Shown here: piece after piece, positions 1 to 5,940 of the stretch | Position numbering within the stretch: position 1 is the first letter of the stretch | How the letters are laid out: each line of letters begins with the position of its first letter | NCBI GenBank assembly: GCA_029239545.1 | Contig: JARBUQ010000162.1 | Coordinates: 1 to 8,816 of the forward strand | Direction of reading: 5' to 3' | DNA: 8,816 nucleotides | Source: Paenibacillus sp. | GTDB taxonomy: Bacteria; Bacillota; Bacilli; Paenibacillales; NBRC-103111 | Notes under the pieces: model-generated | Database searches by the model: none | What the model saw: only the letters and a program-made list of their open reading frames with translations | Told to the model about the DNA's origin: nothing | Program-made: the position numbers and the translations under genes

Positions 1-170
1 GCCGTCCCTGAATGCTGCACAGGCGCATTGACTTCATGTGAAGGTTGACTATTGCCGGTTATCGGACCTTGGATTTGTTCAATCCCTCGTGTGGCGATCT
101 CAATGCCGAAGAACATACCGAAGCCAGCCATGAGCATAAGTCCAAGCAAAGTAAACGTATAGCGAAACAT
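1..170 (-). CDS. yqxA: YqxA-like (DUF3679) small membrane-anchored protein, 5' part only
   Basis: The first 56 codons are present and the gene runs off the left edge. The start is ATG at 170, with GAGGAG at 180-185 nine bases upstream. The N-terminus begins MFRYTFTLLGLMLMAGFGMF, a single hydrophobic segment (about residues 4-22), followed by FGIEIATRGIEQIQG. The pattern of a membrane segment followed by a G-[MI]-x-x-A-x-x-G-[MI] stretch matches the YqxA family as I recall it. The position directly after spoIIP is also that of yqxA in B. subtilis, where lepA follows. The function of the family is unknown. The gap to the spoIIP copy upstream is 75 bp with no visible terminator, so co-transcription is likely. 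Everything after the membrane segment is polar and low in conservation. The family call rests on synteny plus the N-terminus. Confidence 0.72.
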   Translation of the reverse strand, partial: MFRYTFTLLGLMLMAGFGMFFGIEIATRGIEQIQGPITGNSQPSHEVNAPVQHSGT

Positions 171-208
171 CAAGATCAACTCCTCACAAGTTTGGCAGCC
201 TGTCTAAC

Positions 209-244
209 CTTGCCACGCGCGCCTGGGAACTGCCACGCGCTGCG
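209..244 (+). repeat. GC-rich intergenic element, copy B (with internal 10-bp direct repeat)
   Basis: This element lies in the gap between spoIIP copy B and yqxA. It contains the decamer TGCCACGCGC twice, at 211-220 and 231-240. By hand alignment it matches the palindromic element at 3831-3865, read on the opposite strand, in about 27 of 37 columns with three single-base gaps. Unlike that copy it does not fold into one clean hairpin. TGGCAG at 193-198 can, however, pair with CTGCCA at 230-235, which could place a stem upstream of the yqxA ribosome binding site. Both copies are GC-rich, so chance similarity is not excluded. Confidence 0.4.
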
Positions 245-245
245 A

Positions 246-1517
246 CTAACTGGATGTTCCTGTCCCTGAATTAGCTGCAGCGGCCGATACCGTGCCATTC
301 ACCTTCTCGGCATTCCAGAACAGATCAGCAATAACTTTGGCTAGTACATCTGCAGTTCGATACGATTCCTCTAGAGAATTGTATGCACCGCCTACTTCAA
401 TCAGCATACTGCTTGGGGAAATCGACTGGTTATACTCCCCATGTCCGCTTGAGCCTTTATCGAGTATTCCTCTTGATATTCCTGGATATTCACTCTGCAA
501 GCGGTCATGGATTTGTTTGGCGAAGGCTTCGTTCTGCTCCCAATTCTCGTTCTTTTTCCCGACAATGAAGTAGACTTTGGCATAATCCAATCCATTGATC
601 GATGCGGTTGTAATGGATCTTGCTGCTGAATCCCGATGAAGATCGAAGAGAAACTTCAAATTCTCATGTACGGCAAAAGCCTCCTGCACAGTCTGCAAAG
701 AATATTTATAGGAAAAGTTCCAGTTGTAACCGGGCACCTCATTTTTGTAGTCCTTGTTCGAATGAACGGCACCAACTCCGGCACGCTCCAATTGCTCTGC
801 CAGCCTTTTGCCTACAAGAGTAATATTTTTGTCGGCATTCTCCGCCTCGCTAACCGACTTCGCCTGCAGCTCCGATACCCAGGACTCCCGAGGATGAGAA
901 TGATAAATCAGAACAGCCTTGCCTTGTGTCGCCAGCTTGCTTATCGAGCCTGTTACCGGTTTGGAATCGACTTCCAGTGGTGGAGTAGGACCCGGGATAA
1001 CGGTGCTTGTATCGATGATCTGCTCCGTCGGCTGTGCCGATTGTATTGGCATATCGGTTTCCTTATCAGGTGAAATTGAAGGTGCGGGGCTTGGTCCATC
1101 TGCAAAGGCAAGGCTCCCCTTGACCTCTTTGTCCGGCGAGTCCGGATCACGTCCCAGCCACCGCAGCTCCCCTGCTAATAAGGAATCTGGCCGTATCGGA
1201 TTGACATGCAGCCAAAAACCGGATAAGTAGCCAATAACTCGCTTCCCTGCAAAAGTCGAGCTCCCTTTACGCTCCTGCTGCAGATGAGGCACCTCCAAAC
1301 TCACCATATCGATAAAGAACGGCTGGGCTACTGAAGCCGCTAAACGCTGCATGGCGAACGATGCCCTCCCGCTATCATTGGCTAACCAAATCCCTAGCAA
1401 CCCGAGTAGAATGAACAGGATAAAGGTAAACAGAACAAATGTCCCAAATGCTGACCGCACCCCTCCTCCCGCCCGCCAATATCCGTTTATACCCGACAGC
1501 CATCCTGAATTCCGCAT
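246..1517 (-). CDS. spoIIP: Stage II sporulation protein P, copy B (septal peptidoglycan amidase/endopeptidase)
   Basis: This is a 423-residue protein. SpoIIP removes stem peptides and cuts cross-links in septal peptidoglycan, working with SpoIID and SpoIIM to drive forespore engulfment. The N-terminus is basic, with a membrane segment at about residues 23-46. A variable region follows, with a Pro/Ser/Thr-rich linker at about 140-190. The catalytic domain runs from about 200 to 407 and carries the family motifs IYHSHPRES (204-212, His206, His208, Glu211), FDLHRDS (291-297, His294) and MLIEVGG (371-377, Glu374). These are the expected metal-binding and catalytic His/Glu positions of this N-acetylmuramoyl-L-alanine amidase family. 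ATG at 1517 is preceded by GGAGG with good spacing. It follows spoIIP copy A by 53 bp with no terminator, so the two are probably one transcript. The product is intact and looks catalytically competent. It ends in a low-complexity Ala/Gly/Ser/Thr tail. Confidence 0.93.
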   Translation of the reverse strand: MRNSGWLSGINGYWRAGGGVRSAFGTFVLFTFILFILLGLLGIWLANDSGRASFAMQRLAASVAQPFFIDMVSLEVPHLQQERKGSSTFAGKRVIGYLSGFWLHVNPIRPDSLLAGELRWLGRDPDSPDKEVKGSLAFADGPSPAPSISPDKETDMPIQSAQPTEQIIDTSTVIPGPTPPLEVDSKPVTGSISKLATQGKAVLIYHSHPRESWVSELQAKSVSEAENADKNITLVGKRLAEQLERAGVGAVHSNKDYKNEVPGYNWNFSYKYSLQTVQEAFAVHENLKFLFDLHRDSAARSITTASINGLDYAKVYFIVGKKNENWEQNEAFAKQIHDRLQSEYPGISRGILDKGSSGHGEYNQSISPSSMLIEVGGAYNSLEESYRTADVLAKVIADLFWNAEKVNGTVSAAAANSGTGTSS

Positions 1518-1570
1518 GTGTAAGCCCTCCTATCCATTTGTTGAACATGATGCTTCGTCTTTTAGGGATT

Positions 1571-2779
1571 CTATGATGCGCTTTTGGCAGGTGTTGAAGG
1601 CGCGTTTACTTTCTCAGCCTGCTCCATTTGTTTGATCATTTCTGCCAAAGTATCTCCTATCAAATCCACTGTCCTGTACATTTCATCCAGAGCATTATAG
1701 GGGCCGCCTATTTCCATTAGCATGCTGTTCGGCGAATAATGCTGATTGTATTCCCCGTTTCCCTGAGACGATTTGGCATACACACCGCGGGATATTCCAG
1801 GAAATTTTTGCTCGAGCAAGGTATGGATACGGTTTGCAAATTCAGAGTTTTGTTTCCAATTCGCATTTTTCATCCCAACTATGAAATAAACCTGTGCATA
1901 ATCTTTACCGCCTATGTTTACCGTAGTTTTATCACGATTCAAAGAGTCTCTATGGATGTCGAAGATCATGTCCAAATTTTTATTGGCTGCCATTACCGAC
2001 TCCACTGTTTTGGCCGAATAGGCATAGGATTTGGCATAATTAAACCCTTTGACCGCGGAAGGGTAATCGTCATCGGACTGAATCGTCGGAACCCCTAAGC
2101 CATTCAGCTTATCCTTCAGCCGTTTTCCAACCAGCGTAATATTCACATCCGTATCATAGGCCGAATCCGGGTCCTTAACACCTCTCGACTTAAGCTCAGG
2201 CAGGAATGACTCACGGTTATGAGAATGATAAATGAACACTTTGGGCTCCTTCGATTGTTCAGGTGTGGGCCCGGCTCCGTTACTCGTCTCCTGCTTGACT
2301 CCATCAGTTGGCGCGGGTTGAATCGCTTGCGGAGCAGGCATGAAATCTGCCGGATAATCCGTTATTTGAGTTGCTTGTCCAGAATAGAGCAAGGCGCTGG
2401 TCTCATTAGCCAAGCCAGGCAGCTCGGCAGCCATCAGGCTTTTGGGATCATGCATATTAATATTAGTTGCATATTGAATCAGAAAGTTGGCAGTGTTGCC
2501 AGGTGACAACGAATGCTTAGCTGTACTATTATTCATAAAAGGCATCTCCATCGCCACCATGTCCAGAAAGAAGGAAAGAGATAAGTTCGCCGCCATCCCT
2601 TTCATAGAAGAGATCGAGGACGAATTGCCCTTATTCTGAGCCATAGTTAACAGTCCCGTACATAAGAAGCAGGCGAGTGTTCCTACAGCCAACAAGGATA
2701 ATAGTCTACTCATGGAACGGACCTTGCGGATCGTTCGGTTCATTCGGCTTAAGTTCAAGCTTGCTACTACCCATTTCAT
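1571..2779 (-). CDS. spoIIP: Stage II sporulation protein P, copy A
   Basis: This is a 402-residue SpoIIP with one membrane segment at about residues 26-47. An extracytoplasmic N-terminal region includes FFLDMVAMEMP (70-80), which is echoed as FFIDMVSLEVP in copy B. A polar, Pro/Gln-rich linker spans about 140-178. The catalytic domain (about 179-392) has IYHSHNRES (183-191, His185, His187, Glu190), FDIHRDS (273-279, His276) and MLMEIGG (353-359, Glu356). All motifs are intact. ATG at 2779 is preceded by GGGAGG (2791-2796) ten bases upstream. An in-frame Met14 could also be considered, but it lacks this site. The gene is cut off from upstream transcription by the terminator at 2881-2913, so it should have its own promoter in 2780-2880; a sigma-E-like -10 is visible there. 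In B. subtilis spoIIP lies directly behind gpr; here three genes intervene. Confidence 0.93.
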   Translation of the reverse strand: MKWVVASLNLSRMNRTIRKVRSMSRLLSLLAVGTLACFLCTGLLTMAQNKGNSSSISSMKGMAANLSLSFFLDMVAMEMPFMNNSTAKHSLSPGNTANFLIQYATNINMHDPKSLMAAELPGLANETSALLYSGQATQITDYPADFMPAPQAIQPAPTDGVKQETSNGAGPTPEQSKEPKVFIYHSHNRESFLPELKSRGVKDPDSAYDTDVNITLVGKRLKDKLNGLGVPTIQSDDDYPSAVKGFNYAKSYAYSAKTVESVMAANKNLDMIFDIHRDSLNRDKTTVNIGGKDYAQVYFIVGMKNANWKQNSEFANRIHTLLEQKFPGISRGVYAKSSQGNGEYNQHYSPNSMLMEIGGPYNALDEMYRTVDLIGDTLAEMIKQMEQAEKVNAPSTPAKSAS

Positions 2780-2823
2780 AATCTCAAAACCTCCCGCAGC
2801 AAATTCTGTTCTGTGAATCTAGC

Positions 2824-2860
2824 TACTCTCAATCTATGAAAAAGAGCAGGCCGCTAGAAC
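2824..2860 (-). promoter_or_regulatory. Possible sigma-E-type promoter of the spoIIP-spoIIP-yqxA unit
   Basis: On the minus strand CATAGATT (2838 to 2831) matches six of eight positions of the sigma-E -10 consensus CATACAAT. It would place the transcript start about 45 bases before spoIIP copy A. The region 14-15 bases further upstream (TTCTAGC) matches the sigma-E -35 poorly. SpoIIP is known to be a sigma-E-dependent mother-cell gene in B. subtilis, and the upstream terminator means a promoter must exist in this gap. Only the -10 half is convincing. Confidence 0.3.
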
Positions 2861-2880
2861 CGTAATAGAATTTAGCACAC

Positions 2881-2913
2881 CAAAAAACCTGACCGGCAAC
2901 TTCAAGGTCAGGT
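2881..2913 (-). terminator. Intrinsic terminator after the yheC/yheD-like gene
   Basis: A perfect 8-bp stem, ACCTGACC/GGTCAGGT (2887-2894 with 2906-2913), encloses an 11-base loop. On the minus strand it is followed by six Ts (2887-2882). It starts 11 bases after the TAA of the ATP-grasp gene and isolates the spoIIP pair from upstream transcription. Confidence 0.93.
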
Positions 2914-2923
2914 CTACTGCTAT

Positions 2924-3715
2924 TTATCCGCGTTTTCGTTTTGATCGAGTAGTTGATTTGAACCGCTTTGAAGGGTATTTGCCAAAGGCTTGAGCGTAGC
3001 GGTATATTCGGTGGAACGTTCGATGGCTCTTCAGCTTTTTGAATAAAAAAGGATCAGGGCTTGTGTTCACTTCTATTATCCAGGGATGAAGTTTATGGTC
3101 GAGACCTACGTCAAGTCCAATCTCCTTGATCCCCTTATAATTGCGCAGCATAACTTTCGCTGTTGACAAGCCGAGGCGGCTCAATTTGCTTCTAATTCTG
3201 GATCTGGTGCTGGGCTTCCTGAAAATCCTTTCGAGCGCTTCCACCTTCCCGCCGTTATGGCAGTTCGTTACAACTCTATTCGGATGAGCAACTCTGGCTA
3301 ATATCCCTGTTGTCTCCCAAGTATGCGATGGAGATCGCTGCACCATAACCCGGATGTCATAACGGCGTCCACGAAATCGCTCAAGAGGAATCCCCTGCTG
3401 TACCAGATGTAACCTCTTGCTGCTTCTAGCTCCATGGAGAGCGGAGTACAGCCTGTTATAGGAGGTAAACTTTCTTCTGCGAACGCCTGAATGGAAGGAA
3501 TAGGTTTGACCCCCACTCCTGCGCTCCACTTTCATAACACCGTCTCCGTGACTGCCCTGGTTAGGTTTTACATAAACCATCCCAAACCTTCTTAACATCC
3601 TTTTAAGACTTGATGAAGATAACTTATAGGTCACAGGCACATAAGGCCGTGTCCGATGGTCAGACTGAAGCACTACTGTCTTCTGCCACTTGCTGTTCAC
3701 ACGCTGAATGCTCAC
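2924..3715 (-). CDS. Short YheC/YheD-like ATP-grasp protein (spore-coat-associated family)
   Basis: This is a 263-residue protein of the YheC/YheD ATP-grasp family, some members of which are named endospore coat-associated. The substrate is unknown. Visible motifs are the ATP-binding Gly-rich loop KPNQGSHGDGV (50-60), the QQGIPLERFRGRRYDIRVMVQ stretch (about 106-126), and the metal/ATP site GLDVGLD...PWIIEVNTSPD (200-221), with Glu215 and Asn217 as likely Mg ligands. The family is often 350-450 residues with an extra N-terminal domain; here only the ATP-grasp core remains. The protein is strikingly rich in Arg and Lys and ends in KRFKSTTRSKRKRG. The start is GTG at 3715, supported by GGGGAG at 3725-3730 nine bases upstream. 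An intrinsic terminator follows immediately. The gap to the deacetylase gene upstream is 157 bp, so it may have its own promoter, though I found none that is convincing. Confidence 0.85.
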   Translation of the reverse strand: MSIQRVNSKWQKTVVLQSDHRTRPYVPVTYKLSSSSLKRMLRRFGMVYVKPNQGSHGDGVMKVERRSGGQTYSFHSGVRRRKFTSYNRLYSALHGARSSKRLHLVQQGIPLERFRGRRYDIRVMVQRSPSHTWETTGILARVAHPNRVVTNCHNGGKVEALERIFRKPSTRSRIRSKLSRLGLSTAKVMLRNYKGIKEIGLDVGLDHKLHPWIIEVNTSPDPFLFKKLKSHRTFHRIYRYAQAFGKYPSKRFKSTTRSKRKRG

Positions 3716-3830
3716 TCGTCACGTCTCCCCTTCCAAGAAACCCTGTACGGGCCTTCTTTTATGCTATGCATGGAAAGGGACAAACGTAAGTGCAAATGAC
3801 CGCATCAGCAGCGGTTAAGCCAGCAATTTC

Positions 3831-3865
3831 CGCACCGCGCGCAACTCCCAGCGCACGGTGCGAAG
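3831..3865 (-). repeat. GC-rich palindromic element, copy A, in the deacetylase / ATP-grasp gap
   Basis: CGCACCG (3831-3837) pairs with CGGTGCG (3856-3862). After one C/A mismatch, GCGC (3839-3842) pairs with GCGC (3851-3854), leaving the loop AACTCCCA. This gives an 11-bp, very GC-rich stem that starts 11 bases after the deacetylase stop codon. No T-run follows on either strand, so it is not a canonical intrinsic terminator, though it could stabilise or attenuate the upstream mRNA. On the minus strand it resembles the plus strand of 209-244. A second, weaker stem, ACCGC/GCGGT, lies next to it at about 3800-3816. Confidence 0.6.
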
Positions 3866-3872
3866 AAGGTGC

Positions 3873-4718
3873 TCACGGCTGAGGTTGCGACTGCGGCAGA
3901 AAGGAGGAAAGCTTCACGAATTCGAATTGCTTGGACAGCTCCGGTATCGACTCGCGGATTGCTGTTCCAGTATGATTTCCGGAAATCCCTACATGACCAA
4001 TCGCAATACAGCGATCCTCCTCGTTCAGATGGGTCAATATTTTTCTGAGCTGTTTTTTTACATGAATCTTACTCGCTATATCATCTAGAAAAAGATTATT
4101 TTCCACTACCGGTACTCCAAGCTCTTGTCCTGTTTTCTTGACAAGACTACGTGAATTCGTTTTGCTGTCCAGGAAAAACAATCCTCTCTCCTTGCATACT
4201 TCCAGCACAATTTTTACAACCCGGGCGTCTGAGGTCGCTTTGGAGCCCATATGATTGTTCATGCCAATCGCATGAGGCACATTGTCAATCGCCGCATTCA
4301 CTTTATTTCGAATCTCCTCATCCGTTAGATCCGTCATGACGGCTCCTGGACCGAGCCAGCTCTTTTTCCCGCGGAACGGCTCCATCGGCATATGGACAAT
4401 GACCTCATGTCCTGCTTTAAACGCCCATTCTGCATCACGCTGACTTGTAGACATAAAGGGCATGACTGCCACTGTAATCGGAATCTCCAAATCCATCATC
4501 AGCTCCGTACCGCCCATATTATTGCCGAAATCATCGATCACAATAGCAACTTGCTTGGGTACTGCCGTTGAAGTTACAGCAGAACTATGTTCAGAATTAG
4601 TTTCCCAATCTACAGCAAGGGCGGCGTCTCGGCTGCCAGTTGTTACTGTCAGAGTCATCAGCATACCGAGGATCAGGGCCAACCCTGCAAACAACCGTTT
4701 TCTCGTCCATATCTTCAA
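3873..4718 (-). CDS. Divergent polysaccharide deacetylase, YibQ type, exported
   Basis: This is a 281-residue member of the YibQ divergent polysaccharide deacetylase family (Polysacc_deac_2). An N-terminal signal sequence (hydrophobic about residues 9-27) is followed by a possible ALA cleavage motif at 33-35. The domain has AIVIDDFGNN (58-67, Asp62 and Asp63), GHEVIVHMPMEP (103-114, with the conserved His104/Glu105 and His109), MNNHMGS (153-159, His156), FFLDSKT (181-187), FLDD (210-213) and IGHVGIS (240-246). These are the expected metal and active-site positions of the NodB-like barrel. The biochemical substrate of this subfamily is not established. The start is TTG at 4718, because AAGGAG (4729-4734) lies ten bases upstream and no in-frame ATG fits. 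It begins 24 bp after the stop of the His/Cys protein gene, so the two are almost certainly co-transcribed with gpr. Confidence 0.9.
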   Translation of the reverse strand: MKIWTRKRLFAGLALILGMLMTLTVTTGSRDAALAVDWETNSEHSSAVTSTAVPKQVAIVIDDFGNNMGGTELMMDLEIPITVAVMPFMSTSQRDAEWAFKAGHEVIVHMPMEPFRGKKSWLGPGAVMTDLTDEEIRNKVNAAIDNVPHAIGMNNHMGSKATSDARVVKIVLEVCKERGLFFLDSKTNSRSLVKKTGQELGVPVVENNLFLDDIASKIHVKKQLRKILTHLNEEDRCIAIGHVGISGNHTGTAIRESIPELSKQFEFVKLSSFLPQSQPQP

Positions 4719-4728
4719 ATGGATTCGA

Positions 4729-4734
4729 CTCCTT
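4729..4734 (-). promoter_or_regulatory. Ribosome binding site fixing the TTG start of the deacetylase gene
   Basis: On the minus strand AAGGAG is followed by ten bases and then TTG. It lies within the 24-bp gap behind the upstream TGA (4745-4743). A nearby upstream ATG (4740) is out of frame, and so is the ATG just inside the gene, so TTG is the supported start. Confidence 0.75.
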
Positions 4735-4742
4735 CTTCATGA

Positions 4743-5939
4743 TCAGCGCATTCGGATATCCGTCATCCGCCAAGGCGACTCTATGGACAGGCGACTAAGC
4801 TGGAATTCAAATGTCTCTCTGCTTGTTTTCTTTCCACTACGTGCCACTAGCGCTGTTATTTCAATGTCAACCTCCAGCTTGCCGTCACTGTCAGGCTCAG
4901 GCTTTTGCTGCTTGAGGTCCAATTTGAGCAAAACCAATGGTCCCAGCTGCTTCATAAACTGTTCCCTTTTGTCATCAGCCATGCCTTGGCTTGCCATTCT
5001 TATTATGGAGGGGTCGTGCTGATTCACACCTTCCAGGAAGCTTGCAGCCAAAGCTAACGGGGTAGCGGAAGCCCTGTAAGAGAAAAGCTTGCCGGCGGCT
5101 TTGTGGGCCATTAATTGATGGGCAAGATCGGTCTCATCTGTCTTATGCGTCGTACTGTCGAGAAAATGGATGCAAAAATGGCCCGAAAACCCGTTGCCAG
5201 GAATGCCATCGCCGCCGTGCGGCATTCCATGCATTGAAGCTGCAAGTCGTTCACCGTCATCCGTTCCGACGATGATAGCCCGTCTCTTCCAGCTCCAGTT
5301 CCCGCCATAGATTTGTTTCATGATGGCAGTATCTGCCTTTGTAATGGGCTGAACGTCCGCATGTTGGCTGCCCGCTCTTCGCTGGACACGAAAGGACAAG
5401 CCTGTTTCCAAATCGGTTACCTGCACGCTGCTCTTGCGAGGCATCTTCGTCTGAGCATCCTTCCAGTTGAGCAAAGCTCCATAATGCTGTTCTCGCAGCT
5501 GCTCAGCCTTCTTCCTTAGCAGCTTGAAGGAGGAAGCATTCACATTCCACAGCCTTCCTGTGTCCACTTCGACGAGAAGGTTTGGAGGCACTAAAGAGAA
5601 GCTCTTGGCAGTTGCATCACCTTCTCCTGCAACCTGGAGCTCTACATCGGCAAACGCCAGTGCTTGATCATGAATCGATTGTTGCGGAAGATCGGACTCA
5701 GGTTCGCTTCTCTTCTCCCATGCCTTGCTCCATTTGGCTTCATTGACTTCAAGTGAGCTTTTCCAGCTTGCATTCGGACTGGAGCGAACGACTAATTGGA
5801 ATCGAACACTCCCCGGCTGCTGTACACCTTGCGCTTCAGCAGTATGCGAGCCCTGTAACGTAAGCAACCAAATCAACCCACTACTGACTAATAACATCCA
5901 TCTGACTGCTGCTGCTCGCCGTTTGATCATCTTCTTCAT
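4743..5939 (-). CDS. Secreted protein of unknown function with L,D-transpeptidase-like His/Cys motif
   Basis: This is a 398-residue protein. A classic signal peptide (basic 1-8, hydrophobic about 13-29, AEA cleavage motif at 34-36) shows export. Residues 40-170 are a variable beta-rich region containing LLVEVDTGRLWNVN. Residues 172-283 are the most conserved-looking part: TGLSFRVQRR, HADV, a YGGNWSWKRRAIIV block, ASMHGMPHGG (233-242), then GHFCIHFLDS (253-262). The spacing of His237, His254 and Cys256 fits the YkuD L,D-transpeptidase pattern H-X14-17-[ST]-H-G-C, but the Gly before Cys is Phe and the usual Arg after it is His258. The assignment is therefore suggestive only. Residues 285-398 look like a separate helix-plus-strand domain, perhaps NTF2-like. 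ATG at 5939 follows the gpr stop by one base with no clear ribosome site, so translation is probably coupled to gpr. I know no characterised homologue. Confidence 0.85.
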   Translation of the reverse strand: MKKMIKRRAAAVRWMLLVSSGLIWLLTLQGSHTAEAQGVQQPGSVRFQLVVRSSPNASWKSSLEVNEAKWSKAWEKRSEPESDLPQQSIHDQALAFADVELQVAGEGDATAKSFSLVPPNLLVEVDTGRLWNVNASSFKLLRKKAEQLREQHYGALLNWKDAQTKMPRKSSVQVTDLETGLSFRVQRRAGSQHADVQPITKADTAIMKQIYGGNWSWKRRAIIVGTDDGERLAASMHGMPHGGDGIPGNGFSGHFCIHFLDSTTHKTDETDLAHQLMAHKAAGKLFSYRASATPLALAASFLEGVNQHDPSIIRMASQGMADDKREQFMKQLGPLVLLKLDLKQQKPEPDSDGKLEVDIEITALVARSGKKTSRETFEFQLSRLSIESPWRMTDIRMR

Positions 5940-5940
5940 C

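Noticed and set aside
636..1073. A 145-codon plus-strand open frame inside spoIIP copy B
   Set aside because: It is antisense to a gene whose catalytic motifs are intact and has no sensible composition of its own.
3716..3800. Sigma-A-like promoter before the ATP-grasp gene (TTGTCC, 16 bases, TAAAAG)
   Set aside because: Both hexamers are weak and the spacing is short. It is no better than expected by chance in AT-rich spacer DNA.
3831..3862. The GC-rich hairpin as an intrinsic terminator for the gpr operon
   Set aside because: The stem is strong, but neither strand has a T-run after it. I kept it as a repeat/structure rather than a terminator.
4462..5022. A 186-codon plus-strand open frame across the deacetylase / His-Cys protein junction
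   Set aside because: It lies antisense to two well-supported genes and spans their intergenic gap. It has no ribosome site and no recognisable motif.
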